64,000 bases of DNA from JAUIAI01 sp963732405. Lineage in GTDB: Bacteria; Pseudomonadota; Gammaproteobacteria; Burkholderiales; Burkholderiaceae_E. Shown here one piece after another: positions 18,321 through 27,867 of this stretch (position 1 is its first letter; the number at the start of each line of letters is the position of its first letter). Under the pieces are notes generated by a model. It did no database searches, was not told where the DNA came from, and was given only the letters and a program-made list of their open reading frames with translations. The DNA is taken from the NCBI GenBank assembly GCA_963732405.1, contig CAVSZG010000001.1:62001-126000 (forward strand), given 5' to 3'. The position numbers were made by a program, and so were the translations under genes.

Positions 18321-19240
18321 GATGGATTCGCTGGCCGATGACGGGTCTGGCCGGTCTGACAGGCGTCGCCTGTTGTGGCCACCTGCTGGCCCAGACCCAG
18401 GCGACACCGGAGGCGGCACTGGCCTCGTCGGTGGTGCCGTCGTTCGGCGTGCGCCTGGGCGATGTGATCGAACAACGTGTGCCGCTGCCCGCAACCCTCG
18501 ATCATCGCGCGATCGCGCTGCCCGCGCCGGGCCGTGTCGGGCTGCGCTTTGACCGGCTCGATGCGTCCTGGTCGGTGACGTCGGACAAGAGCGCGAGCCT
18601 GGTCATCCGGTATCAACTGATCAGCCTGGACCGCGAGACCACCACTGCGCCGATACCGGGCTGGACACTGAGCCCGATCACGCCCGCCGATTCGTCGCTC
18701 GCATCGATCCAGGTGGCGGGCGTGACCGTCGATGTGGCGCCGGCGGTACACGGTGCGGTGACGCTGCAAACTCTGCCCGAGCGCCTGCGCGACGACCTGC
18801 CGCTACCCGCCATCGATGTGGCGGGCGCGCGCGCGCGTAGCCTGCAGGCGCTCGCCGCCCTGGCCACTGTGCTGGGTCTGTGGATGGCGTGGTGGGCCTG
18901 GCGAGTCTGGCACGATCGGACCCGTCTGCCCTTCGCGGCGGCCCGTTGGGCCATGCAAACAAAACGGGGCGATCCCTGGCAGCTGCTGCATCAGGCCTTT
19001 GATCAATCGGCCGGCATGACGCTGAGCCCACGCAATCTGGACCAGTGGCTGGATCGTGATCCGGCTTTTGCAGGCGAACGCGCCGCCGTCGCCGATTTTT
19101 TCGCTCGCTCGGAGCGGCATTTTTTTGCCAGGCAGACGACGGATCAGGCTGACCCACCGGTAGCGGACGCATCGGACCCGGCCGCACTGCAGGCCTTGCT
19201 CGAGCGGCTCAGCCGCATCGAAACACAGGCTGCGCGATGA
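18317..19240 (+). CDS. mxaA: MxaA-like membrane protein
   Basis: This 307-residue protein has a signal or anchor segment at residues 7-26 and a periplasmic beta-rich part with SFGVRLGDVIEQRVPLPAT. One transmembrane helix at about 175-195 (LAALATVLGLWMAWWAWRVW) leads to a cytoplasmic tail. This arrangement and its place after mxaS identify it as MxaA-like, although primary sequence is weakly conserved in the family. It probably belongs to a membrane complex with the flanking von Willebrand A proteins. It overlaps its neighbours by 4 bp on both sides. Confidence 0.72.
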   Translation: MRWIRWPMTGLAGLTGVACCGHLLAQTQATPEAALASSVVPSFGVRLGDVIEQRVPLPATLDHRAIALPAPGRVGLRFDRLDASWSVTSDKSASLVIRYQLISLDRETTTAPIPGWTLSPITPADSSLASIQVAGVTVDVAPAVHGAVTLQTLPERLRDDLPLPAIDVAGARARSLQALAALATVLGLWMAWWAWRVWHDRTRLPFAAARWAMQTKRGDPWQLLHQAFDQSAGMTLSPRNLDQWLDRDPAFAGERAAVADFFARSERHFFARQTTDQADPPVADASDPAALQALLERLSRIETQAAR

Positions 19241-20253
19241 TCGACGGCTTGCGCTTCGCCCATCCGGCCGTTTTGCTGCTGCTGCCGCTGGCCTTGTTGC
19301 CCTTCATCGCCAGGCGACGCGACCGGCTCGACTTCACCGATCTGGATCTGATCGATCATGATCCACTGGGCGGCATGATCGATCTGCTCTGGCGGGCCCT
19401 GGCCGCGCTCGCGCTGCTCGCCTGCATCATCGCGCTGGCCGATCCGGGCCGATCGATTCGCGAGTGGGTGAATCAGGGCGTGGGCGCCGAGATTCTGATC
19501 CTGATGGATCGCAGCCGCAGCATGGACGACACCATGCTGCCGGCCGACTGGCGCACCGTCGATCCATTGTCGCTGCGGGCTCAGGCGCGGTCGCGCGGTG
19601 AACTCAAACGCGATGCGGCGGCGCGGCTGCTGCGCGAGTTCGTGCAACGCAATCGCGCCGACCGATTCGCCTTGATGTATTTCAGCGCCAATCCGATTCT
19701 CATCCTGCCCTTCACCACGCGCGACGAGCCGATTCTGGCCGGCATCGATGCGGCCACGATCGGTCGGGGCCTGTCCGACACCGATGTCGGTTGGGCGCTG
19801 CGGGCAGCGATCGATCAATTCGAGAACCGCCCCTACAACGGCAGCCGCACCATCCTGCTGGTCTCCGATGGGGGTGCCGATCTGGACGAGACCACGAAGA
19901 CGGCGCTGCGCAATGGTCTGGCGCGCAACCGGATCGCCCTGAACTGGATCTATCTGCGCTCGATCAATGGCGCCGATTTTGAATCCGCCGACAACACCAC
20001 GCGTGCCGCGCCCGAGATCCGCCTGCATGAGTTCTTCCAGACCCTGTCGACTCCCTATCGCGCCTGGCAGGCGGCCAGTCCGGATGATTTCGCGGCGGCC
20101 GTCGATGCCTTCGGTGCACTGCAGGAATACCCGATGGATCAGCTTCAGACCACACCCTGGCGACCCTGGTCGGACCGCCTCGCCGCCGGTGCGGCCCTGC
20201 TCGTGCTGATCCTGGCCGGATTGCGCGCCGGCGCGATGAGGCAATGGTCATGA
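19237..20253 (+). CDS. mxaC: MxaC-like von Willebrand A membrane protein
   Basis: This 338-residue protein has a BatA/MxaC architecture. There are two N-terminal transmembrane helices (about 10-27 and 50-68), a periplasmic von Willebrand A domain with MIDAS motif ILMDRSRSM and VSDGGADLD, and a C-terminal helix near residues 312-330 (AAGALLVLILAGLRAG). It would bind divalent metal and partner proteins. Translational coupling (ATGA) with mxaA and mxaK supports one complex. Confidence 0.8.
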   Translation: MIDGLRFAHPAVLLLLPLALLPFIARRRDRLDFTDLDLIDHDPLGGMIDLLWRALAALALLACIIALADPGRSIREWVNQGVGAEILILMDRSRSMDDTMLPADWRTVDPLSLRAQARSRGELKRDAAARLLREFVQRNRADRFALMYFSANPILILPFTTRDEPILAGIDAATIGRGLSDTDVGWALRAAIDQFENRPYNGSRTILLVSDGGADLDETTKTALRNGLARNRIALNWIYLRSINGADFESADNTTRAAPEIRLHEFFQTLSTPYRAWQAASPDDFAAAVDAFGALQEYPMDQLQTTPWRPWSDRLAAGAALLVLILAGLRAGAMRQWS

Positions 20254-20786
20254 GACGTCGCCATGGCCATGTCTTGTTCGCGATCGCCGCGCTGGCCTTC
20301 GCCGGCCATCTGCTCTGGCATGCCAGCCACTGGCAACAGGCCCGCGCGATCAGTGCCGATGTCGCCAGCGAGCGGGCAAGGCCGGGCACGGCGCCGGACC
20401 GACCCGAGGTGCAGTTTCTGCGCGCGGCAGTCCACGGCGCTGGCGGTGATTATTTCGCGGCAATCGAGGCCTATAAGCCACTGATCGGCCGGCCGGGCAA
20501 GCATCCGCTGGCCGATGCTGCCGCATTCAACCTGGGCAATCTGCACCTGCGCGAAGCGCACCGGCTGGCCAGTCCGGAACGCGCCCTGCCGGCGCTGGAA
20601 CTGGCCAAACAGCAATATCGCGACCTGCTGCGCGCCCGGCCGCAACACTGGCCGGCGCGCTACAACCTGGAACTCGCGCTGAGGCTGGCGCCCGAGACGC
20701 AGCCAGAGCCCGAAGCCGGGCGTCCGGACACCGCGTTCGAGCGCCGGATCAGCGGCATGCGCGATTTCCGCGTGGTCCTGCCATGA
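20250..20786 (+). CDS. mxaK: MxaK-like protein
   Basis: This 178-residue protein has a single N-terminal anchor (VLFAIAALAFAGHLLW). A soluble, helix-rich and TPR-like part follows, with AAAFNLGNLHLREAH and WPARYNLELALRLAPE. MxaK proteins of methylotrophs have this size and layout. The ATG at 20250 overlaps the mxaC stop by ATGA and is preferred to the ATG six bases upstream. The function of MxaK is unresolved beyond its need in methanol dehydrogenase maturation. Confidence 0.72.
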   Translation: MRRRHGHVLFAIAALAFAGHLLWHASHWQQARAISADVASERARPGTAPDRPEVQFLRAAVHGAGGDYFAAIEAYKPLIGRPGKHPLADAAAFNLGNLHLREAHRLASPERALPALELAKQQYRDLLRARPQHWPARYNLELALRLAPETQPEPEAGRPDTAFERRISGMRDFRVVLP

Positions 20787-21745
20787 GGCAGTTGGTCGGC
20801 CGGATCGATGCCGGCCTGCTGCGTCTGGGCGTTGCCGCGCTGTTGTTGCTGATCGCCGCCGTGCTGCCCAGTGTCCCGTTCATGCGCGACACCTGGCGCT
20901 ATCTGATCTTCGTCGATATTTCGCAGAGCATGAATGCGCGCGACGGCCGGATCGGCGCCACCGCGGTCAGCCGCATCGACTTCTCACGCCAGGCCATCGC
21001 CGGCGCGATTGCGCAACTGCCCTGCGGATCGCAGGTCGGCCTGGGCGTGTTCACCCAGTACCGCACGTTGTTGATGATCAAACCGGTGGAGATCTGTGCG
21101 CACATCGATGACGTGAATGCCACGCTGGCCAACATCGGCGGGCGGATGCGCTGGAACGACTCCAGCGAAGTGGCCAAGGGCGTGTCATGGGCGATCAGGG
21201 CCGCCCGGCAGGTGGGTGATTCATCAGCGGTCGTGTTCCTGACCGATGGTCATGAAGCACCGCCACTGCGCGCCGATCTGCCGCCGATATTCGACGAGGT
21301 CAGCAAGGGCATCACCGGTGGTCTGCTGGTGGGTGTGGGTGCTGCCACGCCGGCGCCGATTCCGCGCACCGATCGACTTGATTCGATGATGGGCTACTGG
21401 CGCGCCGAGGATGTCGTCCAGGGTCCGCTGGGCAGCGATCATCTGTCCGCCAGGGCCCAGGATTACCTGATGACGCTGGCCCCCAAGGCCGGGCTGTCCT
21501 ATCTGGGCCTGGATGCGGTCGACGATCTGGGCGCCGCACTGCGCGATGAGCGGTTCGCGGTTCGCGCGCCGGTACCGACCGATCTGCGTTGGCTGCCGCT
21601 CGGTGCCGCCCTGATCCTGCTGCTCTGGCAATACCGGCCGCAGTGGCCGCAGCGGCGGCTCAGTCGCCCTGCCCTTCCAGCGACGCAAGGCGTTGGCGAA
21701 GCGCCGCCAGTTCGGCGCGATTCGCCTCGATCGCGCGCTCCATGA
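20783..21745 (+). CDS. mxaL: MxaL-like von Willebrand A protein
   Basis: This 320-residue protein has an N-terminal helix (about 14-33), a von Willebrand A domain with MIDAS motif VDISQSM and VFLTDGHEAPP, and a C-terminal helix near residue 275 (WLPLGAALILLLWQY). It closes the mxaRSACKL-like cluster. The last 29 codons run 86 bp into the 3' end of the convergent RND pump gene and look low in quality (Arg/Pro-rich). The ancestral stop may therefore have been earlier. Confidence 0.78.
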   Translation: MRQLVGRIDAGLLRLGVAALLLLIAAVLPSVPFMRDTWRYLIFVDISQSMNARDGRIGATAVSRIDFSRQAIAGAIAQLPCGSQVGLGVFTQYRTLLMIKPVEICAHIDDVNATLANIGGRMRWNDSSEVAKGVSWAIRAARQVGDSSAVVFLTDGHEAPPLRADLPPIFDEVSKGITGGLLVGVGAATPAPIPRTDRLDSMMGYWRAEDVVQGPLGSDHLSARAQDYLMTLAPKAGLSYLGLDAVDDLGAALRDERFAVRAPVPTDLRWLPLGAALILLLWQYRPQWPQRRLSRPALPATQGVGEAPPVRRDSPRSRAP

Positions 21746-24700
21746 CCGCAGGCGCCGGCGCGATCTCATCGGGTTCGCCCGGCCCGACGAATCGACTCGA
21801 CAATCGCCCCAACCACTTCGACAAGTCATCCATGATCAGGAAGAACGAGGGCACGACCACCAGACTAAGCACGGTGGAAACGATGATGCCGCCGATCACC
21901 GCTGTGGCCATCGGCGCGCGGAACGCACCGCCCTCGCCCACGCCCAGTGCCGAGGGCAACATGCCGGCCGACATCGCAATCGAGGTCATCACGATCGGCC
22001 GGGCCCGCTTGCTGCCCGACTCGATCATTGCCGTGAGCCGGTCCTGCCCTTCGTGCATGCGCTCGACCGCAAAATCGACCAGCAGGATCGCATTCTTGGT
22101 CACGATGCCCATCAGCATCAGCATGCCGATGAGCACCGGCATCGACACCGGGTTGCCGGTGATGATCAGGGCGGCCGCCACGCCGCCGATCGACAAGGGC
22201 AGTGAGAACAGAATCGTGAACGGCTGAATCACGTCCTTGAACAACAGGATGAGCACGGTCAGCACCAGCATCAGTCCCAGCACCATCGCACTGCCGAAGC
22301 TGGCCATGAGTTCCTGCTGCACCTCGGCGTCGCCCGACTCGAGCACCCGCACCGAGGCCGGCAGTTCGGTCTGCGCGGTGATCTCCTTGAAGCGCGCCGC
22401 GGCGCTGTTCAAGGCCACGCCGAAGGGCAGGCTGGCCCCGATGGTCGCGCGACGCTCGCGGTTGTAGCGCGCGATCGTGCTGGGCCCTTCGGCGATCCGG
22501 ATCTCGGCCACCGAGGCCAGTGGCACGCTGATCCCGCGGGCGGTCGGTACGCGCAAGGCGGCGATGCGATCCAGATCGGCCCGCAACGACAGGTCGGCCT
22601 GCACACGCACCGGAATCATCCGGCCGTCGACCAGCACCTTGGCCAGCGCAGCATCCACGTCGCCAATGGTCGCCACCCGGACGACGTCGGCGATCTGGCG
22701 GGTGGTCACGCCCAGGCGGGCGGCCTCCTCCTCACGCGGCACGACCTGCACCTCGGGCCGCGGCAACGCGCCCGTGGTGCTCACATTGGTTAGCAGGGGA
22801 TCGGCGCGCAGCCTCGCTTCGAGCAAGGCCACGGCCTGATTCAGATCGACATCATTGTCGGCCAGCACATTGAAGGCCAGATCGCGCTCGCCGCGATCAT
22901 TGAGCTTGTAGGCGCGCACGTCGGGCACGGCGGCCAGGCGCTCAAAGACCTCAACCTCGATGGCCGGCTGGCGCCGCGTGCGGCCGGGGTTCTCCATGGT
23001 CGGAATGAACGGACCGATCACGGGCAGCCGATGCACGCTGTTGACCAGGGTGCGCACGATGGAATGATCGAGTCGCTCGAGCAGCACCGACACCGAGGCG
23101 CGGCGCACATCGCGCTCGCCGCGCGGCGATGCACCGCCCAGCACGAACACATCCTCCACGCCGTCGATGTCGCGGATCGCCAGGCGCATCTGCTCGGTGG
23201 CCCGCTCGGTATCGGCCAGCCGCGAACCGGGCGGTAATTCGACGCTGACCAGGATTCGCGAGACATCCTCGGGTGGCAGGAAGCTGCCCGGAATGCGCAG
23301 CATGAAGAATACCGAGGCGATCATCACCGCAATGGCCACGATCAGGGTCAGATACGGATGACGCAGGGTGCGGCTGATGAAGGCGATGTAGCCGCGCATG
23401 ACCGGCCCGCCGCCTTCGGTCTCGACATGCGCATCTTTCGTGCGCATCAGGTAGGCGGCCATCATCGGCGTGATCAGTCGCGCCACGAGCAGGGAGAAAA
23501 AGACGGCCACCGCCACCGTGAGGCCGAACTGGCGGAAGTACTGCCCCGGAATGCCGCCCATGAAGGACACCGGCACAAATACCGCAATGATCGTGAAAGT
23601 GGTGGCAATCACAGCCAGACCGATCTCGTCCGCCGCATCGATGGCGGCGCGGTAGGGCGTCTTACCCATCAGGATATGACGCGAGATATTCTCGATCTCG
23701 ACGATCGCGTCATCCACCAGAATACCGGTGGCCAGCGTGATCGCCAGAAAGCTCACCAGGTTCAGCGAAAAGCCGAGCTGGTCCATCACGAAGAAGGTCG
23801 GGATGGCCGACAATGGCAGGGCCACGGCCGAGATCAGAGTCGCGCGCCAGTTCTTCAGGAACAGCAACACCACCAGCACGGCCAGCGCGGCGCCTTCCAC
23901 CAGGGTATGCAGCGCCGCTTCGTAATTTCCATAGGTGTAGAACACCGTGTCGTCGACCGGCGTGATGGCCACGTCCGGATGCGCGGCGCGGATCTGCGCC
24001 AGCGATCGCTCGACCGCTTCGGCCACGCTGACCTCGCTCGCACCCTTGGCGCGAAACACGCCGAAGGTGACCACCGGTTCGCCATTGAAGCGCGCGAAGG
24101 TGCGCGGCTCTTCATTGGTGTCCAGCACCGTGCCCAGTTCGGCCAGGCGCACATAGCGTCCGGCGCTGGTGGCGATGGTGGTCTGCGCCAGTTGCGCCGC
24201 CGAGGACGCATCGCCCAGCATCCGGATGGTCTGCTCCTGGGCGCCGACATTGCCGCGACCCGCGCCCACATCGGCATTGGTGGCGCGAACCTGGCGGCTG
24301 ACCTCCTGGGCGGTGATGCCGAACGAGCTCAGGCGGTCGGGATCCAGTTCGATGCGGATTTCGCGATCGGCACCGCCATATCGCTCGACCCGGCCGATGC
24401 CGCGCTGACCCTGGAGCCGTCGCTTGACCACGTCATCGGTGAACCAGGAGATCGCATCGAGCGACATGGCCGGCGCGGTCACCGCGAAGGTCATGATCGC
24501 CTGGCCTTCGACATCGATGCTGTTCACGATGGGCGCTTCGATGTCGGCGGGCAGATTGCCGCGAATCCGGTCGATCGCATCCTTGACGTCCTGCACCGCC
24601 TTGTCGGTGGGCACCTCCATGCGGAACTCGACCACGGTCGAGGACACGCCGTCATTGATCGTGGACACGATGTTCTTGATGCCGGTCAGGCCGGCCACCG

Positions 24701-24908
24701 AATCCTCGATCTCCTTGGTGACCTGGCGTTCGATCTCGGCGGGTGCCGAACCGGCCTGGGTGACCGTGACCGACACCAATGGCACGTCGATATTGGGAAA
24801 CCGCGTGACCGGCAGTTTCATGAACGACTGGATGCCGACGATCAACAGAATCGTGAACGCCAGAATCGGCGCGATCGGATTGCGGATCGACCAGGCCGAA
24901 AAATTCAT
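21660..24908 (-). CDS. RND multidrug efflux permease (HAE1 type)
   Basis: This 1082-residue inner-membrane proton antiporter starts MNFSAWSIRNPIAPILAF. It has the expected 12 helices in two repeats, with two large periplasmic loops after TM1 and TM7. The TM4 proton-relay pair is present in GILVDDAIVEIEN, and the repeat 2 helix has MLMGIVTKNAILLVDFAVE. The C-terminal 35 residues are a soluble helical tail. It is coupled to the adaptor gene by an ATGA overlap and controlled by the TetR gene upstream. No outer-membrane channel is in this operon; a TolC encoded elsewhere is expected. Confidence 0.92.
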   Translation of the reverse strand: MNFSAWSIRNPIAPILAFTILLIVGIQSFMKLPVTRFPNIDVPLVSVTVTQAGSAPAEIERQVTKEIEDSVAGLTGIKNIVSTINDGVSSTVVEFRMEVPTDKAVQDVKDAIDRIRGNLPADIEAPIVNSIDVEGQAIMTFAVTAPAMSLDAISWFTDDVVKRRLQGQRGIGRVERYGGADREIRIELDPDRLSSFGITAQEVSRQVRATNADVGAGRGNVGAQEQTIRMLGDASSAAQLAQTTIATSAGRYVRLAELGTVLDTNEEPRTFARFNGEPVVTFGVFRAKGASEVSVAEAVERSLAQIRAAHPDVAITPVDDTVFYTYGNYEAALHTLVEGAALAVLVVLLFLKNWRATLISAVALPLSAIPTFFVMDQLGFSLNLVSFLAITLATGILVDDAIVEIENISRHILMGKTPYRAAIDAADEIGLAVIATTFTIIAVFVPVSFMGGIPGQYFRQFGLTVAVAVFFSLLVARLITPMMAAYLMRTKDAHVETEGGGPVMRGYIAFISRTLRHPYLTLIVAIAVMIASVFFMLRIPGSFLPPEDVSRILVSVELPPGSRLADTERATEQMRLAIRDIDGVEDVFVLGGASPRGERDVRRASVSVLLERLDHSIVRTLVNSVHRLPVIGPFIPTMENPGRTRRQPAIEVEVFERLAAVPDVRAYKLNDRGERDLAFNVLADNDVDLNQAVALLEARLRADPLLTNVSTTGALPRPEVQVVPREEEAARLGVTTRQIADVVRVATIGDVDAALAKVLVDGRMIPVRVQADLSLRADLDRIAALRVPTARGISVPLASVAEIRIAEGPSTIARYNRERRATIGASLPFGVALNSAAARFKEITAQTELPASVRVLESGDAEVQQELMASFGSAMVLGLMLVLTVLILLFKDVIQPFTILFSLPLSIGGVAAALIITGNPVSMPVLIGMLMLMGIVTKNAILLVDFAVERMHEGQDRLTAMIESGSKRARPIVMTSIAMSAGMLPSALGVGEGGAFRAPMATAVIGGIIVSTVLSLVVVPSFFLIMDDLSKWLGRLSSRFVGPGEPDEIAPAPAVMERAIEANRAELAALRQRLASLEGQGD

Positions 24909-26179
24909 TTTGCGTGTCCCGATGCCAGGGGTTGATCCTGAATCGGCCGGATGCGGTCACCGTCGCGCACGAAGGCGCCGGCACGGGCGACCACGATGGC
25001 GCCCTCGCTCAGGCCCTCGACAATGGCCACCATGCCGCCGGCCCGCGGGCCGGTCACCACCGGCACCCGCCTGACCCGGTCATCATCCACACGCAGCACA
25101 CTCGTCCCGTCATCACCCGCACCGATCGCCGAGACCGGCAACACGAGGGCCCGACTGCGGCCGATCTCGATGCTGGCCTTTGCGAACATGCCGGCCCGCA
25201 CCGCATTGCTGTCATCCAGCACGATGCGCACCCGGCCCAGACGCGAGACCGCGTCGACCGTCGGTTCAACCAGGCGCACCCGGCCGGTGATCGGCTCGCC
25301 GAGTCCGGCCACGGTGATCTGTGCCGGCTGTCCGGCGGCGATGCGCAACAGGTCACGCTCGGCAACATCGGCCCGCATTTCCAGCGCGCTGTCGCGCATC
25401 AGCACGAACATCGGATTGCCGGCCGCCGAAGCGATCGATCCGACCCGCGCATTGCGGGCAATGACGGTGCCGGCCACCGGCGCGGTGATCGCGGTTCGCG
25501 ACAGACGGTAATCGATGTTGTCGATCTGGGCGTTGGCGCCTTCGAGCTGGGCACGCGCCGCCTTCAGACTCTGACGTGCGGCACTGAGCCGGGCATCGGC
25601 CGCCGTCAGCGCGGCCGCCGCCTGGTCGAGATTGGCCTGCGACACCATGCCGCGCCCGGCCAGACTGGCGGTGCGGTCACGGCTGCGCGCGGCTTCATCG
25701 GCCGTCGATTGCGCCTCGACGATCTGCGCCTCGAGCTGGGCGATGGTGGCCCTGGCGCCGGCACGGGCGGCCAGCAACTGACTCTTCTGCAGCTCAAGCG
25801 AGGTCTGCGCCAGCTCCGCCATTGTCTGACCGGCGCTGACCCGGTCGCCCACATCGACTGCCAGCGAACGGATTGCCTGGCCGTCGATTTCCGGCTGTAC
25901 ATTGACCTGTTCGACCGGTTCGATCAGACCCGAGGTGATGACCTGCTCGATGATCGCGTCCTGATGGGCGGCCACCACCGAGATTGCCGGAATGCGCACG
26001 TCCACTGGCGCAGGGTCGCCCTTGTCGACCGACGCGCCCGCTGAGGGTGCAGACGTGACGCGACCGGTCTGCCCGTCCGGCGTGTCCACGCTCTGGGTAC
26101 TGAAGGATCGCTGCGTCATGGCAATCGCGACGGCGGCAACCACCAGCGCAATCGTCAGACCGATCACTGACTTCTTCAT
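24905..26179 (-). CDS. RND periplasmic adaptor (membrane fusion protein)
   Basis: This 424-residue adaptor has an N-terminal anchor (VIGLTIALVVAAVAIAM), a split biotinyl-lipoyl domain (VNVQPEIDGQAIRSLAVDVG, then APVAGTVIARNARVG) and an alpha-helical hairpin. Beta-barrel and membrane-proximal domains follow. It links the RND permease to an outer-membrane channel. It lies 27 bp after tetR and overlaps the permease start by ATGA, so all three form one leftward operon. Confidence 0.9.
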   Translation of the reverse strand: MKKSVIGLTIALVVAAVAIAMTQRSFSTQSVDTPDGQTGRVTSAPSAGASVDKGDPAPVDVRIPAISVVAAHQDAIIEQVITSGLIEPVEQVNVQPEIDGQAIRSLAVDVGDRVSAGQTMAELAQTSLELQKSQLLAARAGARATIAQLEAQIVEAQSTADEAARSRDRTASLAGRGMVSQANLDQAAAALTAADARLSAARQSLKAARAQLEGANAQIDNIDYRLSRTAITAPVAGTVIARNARVGSIASAAGNPMFVLMRDSALEMRADVAERDLLRIAAGQPAQITVAGLGEPITGRVRLVEPTVDAVSRLGRVRIVLDDSNAVRAGMFAKASIEIGRSRALVLPVSAIGAGDDGTSVLRVDDDRVRRVPVVTGPRAGGMVAIVEGLSEGAIVVARAGAFVRDGDRIRPIQDQPLASGHAK

Positions 26180-26206
26180 GAGATCGCTCCGCGGGTCTCG
26201 GTGAGT

Positions 26207-26881
26207 TCAGGAATGGGCGACCAGGCGTTCGCCCGGTCGACCCCTGGTTTGGCCAACGCCCGCACCGTCGACCGAGGCGATGGCCTCGTCGACGGTCCGG
26301 TCGATCAGTCGGATCACATACAGGGCCAGCGCATCGTCGGGCGGCAGATCCGCCTCGCCGTGAGTCAGGCGGGTGGTCGACATCATGCCCTTGACCAGCA
26401 GCATGATCACGCGCGAGTAAGTCGCCAGACCTGTCGCCACGGCAGGATCCGACGTGCCCGCCAGCCGGGCGAGCAATTCATTGAGATTGGTTTCGATGGC
26501 CAACATGAAGCGATGCAACTGGCCGGCCACCCCGGGGCTGCGTAATGCCGCCGCTTCGATCTCGTGCATCATCGGCTTGGAGCAGCCGGGTGCGCCCAGC
26601 ACATGCTGAGTGATGAGTTCGCGAAACCGATCGCGCGGCCGATCCGACTGGCGCACGCTGTCGAAGTTGGCGGCCATCTCGTTCAGATCACGCTGGATCA
26701 TGGCCTCGATGATCGCGTCTTTGGAGGCGAAATACAGGTAGAAGTTTCCCGCACTCATGCCGGCGGCACGGGCCAGCACCTGCATCGACGCGCCGTCGAA
26801 ACCGCGCGCGATGAATACGCCCCGGATCTTGTCCAGAATGTGATTGATGCGGTCGGACGACGGGTCGGTCTTGTCCGGCAT
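26207..26881 (-). CDS. TetR/AcrR-family repressor of the RND pump
   Basis: This 224-residue regulator has an N-terminal helix-turn-helix (FIARGFDGASMQVLARAAGM, then GNFYLYFASKDAIIEAM) and a ligand-binding helical C-terminal domain. It is the first gene of the tetR-adaptor-RND operon. A near-perfect TetR operator sits 95 bp upstream, so autorepression with drug-induced release is the likely control. Ribosome-binding sequence before the ATG at 26881 is weak. Confidence 0.9.
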   Translation of the reverse strand: MPDKTDPSSDRINHILDKIRGVFIARGFDGASMQVLARAAGMSAGNFYLYFASKDAIIEAMIQRDLNEMAANFDSVRQSDRPRDRFRELITQHVLGAPGCSKPMMHEIEAAALRSPGVAGQLHRFMLAIETNLNELLARLAGTSDPAVATGLATYSRVIMLLVKGMMSTTRLTHGEADLPPDDALALYVIRLIDRTVDEAIASVDGAGVGQTRGRPGERLVAHS

Positions 26882-27300
26882 GGGAATGACCTGTGCGGGC
26901 GCGATGGCGCTAATGGGTGAGCCGCGAAACAGCCACGGATGAACGCAAAGAGAGGGGGCTTAGATCGGGGGGGTGACTGAATGAACGATCATTCAGTGTA
27001 GTGGCTCGCCGGAACCGGTGCAACTGCGTCGCGCCGGACGGTGGATCGCCAGGGTCATGATGACGCCAGACAGACCGCCGGGCGTGCCCGGATGACCGAT
27101 CAACTGTGTCATCAGACACCACAAAGTCGGCCATTCACCACGATTGACGAGGGGGTTTGCCACGAAATGGCTGCCTTCCAGCCAGTTCGGCGGCTAAGAT
27201 GCCACAAAGCGACCGACTAACGGCAGTCGATGTCGCATCAATGCGGCAGCATTCGGAATGATGGAGCCGGATGGTCGCGGACTGTAGAGGATGGCAACTG
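26882..27300. other. Non-coding divergent promoter region
   Basis: This 419-bp gap separates the leftward tetR operon from the rightward DUF3237 gene. It contains the TetR-type palindrome at 26976-26997, G-runs of five and seven at about 26953-26973, and otherwise nothing I can assign. Short open frames here lack start signals or recognisable sequence. Confidence 0.5.
26976..26997. promoter_or_regulatory. TetR operator palindrome
   Basis: Perfect 9-bp arms (ACTGAATGA and TCATTCAGT) flank a 4-bp spacer. The TGAATGA/TCATTCA core is the classic operator type of AcrR-like TetR repressors. It lies 95 bp upstream of the tetR start. Symmetry is seen directly; the repressor assignment is inferred from adjacency. 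Confidence 0.75.
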
Positions 27301-27855
27301 ATGGCAATGCTGGAACCGGCAATCCGCACGCAGGGAGCCGCCTATCGGGCCGTCGCCCTGCCGGTCAATGAACCGCCGCGCGCGGACCGGCGCCTGCCCC
27401 AACTCAAATTCATCTGTGAATTCATCATCGAGCTGGCCAGCCTGGACGATGATGTCGGCACCCGCCCGCTGCGGCGGGCCGTGCCCATCGTGGGCGGCGT
27501 GGTCGAAGGTCAGCGCCTGCATGGACGCCTCATCGAGCCTGGGCCAGGGGCTTGCGCGGTGTTCAGCCCCGACGCACAGGGCGGTGGCGATGCGGTGGAC
27601 CTGGACGTCGAGTTCCGCACGGCCGATGATGCGTTGATCCGCGTGCGCCACTTCGGCCTGCGGCACCGGCCCGAGCATGTGCGCCAGGCCCAGGCACGCG
27701 GCGAAGCGGTCGCCTCGCCGCAACACTACTTGCGCACGCATCCGCGCTTCGACACGGACGATCCCCGCTATGTCTGGCTCAATACGCTGGTGGCGGTGGG
27801 TTCGGGTGCCCGCGGGCGCCGCCACCTGCAGCTCACGGTCTACGAAGTGATCTGA
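27301..27855 (+). CDS. DUF3237 family protein
   Basis: This 184-residue protein matches DUF3237 over LPQLKFICEFIIELA, RRAVPIVGGVVEGQRLHGRL, ALIRVRHFGLRH, YLRTHPRFDTDDPRYVWLN and LQLTVYEV. The family is a small beta-barrel of unknown activity, common near catabolic genes. ATGs at 27301 and 27307 are the likely starts; upstream frame is open from 27271. It ends 12 bp from the convergent TRAP permease gene, so it may serve metabolism of the compound imported by that transporter; this is inference. Confidence 0.85.
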   Translation: MAMLEPAIRTQGAAYRAVALPVNEPPRADRRLPQLKFICEFIIELASLDDDVGTRPLRRAVPIVGGVVEGQRLHGRLIEPGPGACAVFSPDAQGGGDAVDLDVEFRTADDALIRVRHFGLRHRPEHVRQAQARGEAVASPQHYLRTHPRFDTDDPRYVWLNTLVAVGSGARGRRHLQLTVYEVI

Positions 27856-27867
27856 GGTGGCGCAGGC

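Noticed and set aside
23358..24935. Long plus-strand open frame (over 500 codons) within the RND pump gene
   Set aside because: It is antisense to a well-conserved pump; composition is Arg/His/Gly-rich with no family motif. Such frames are common in high-GC genes.
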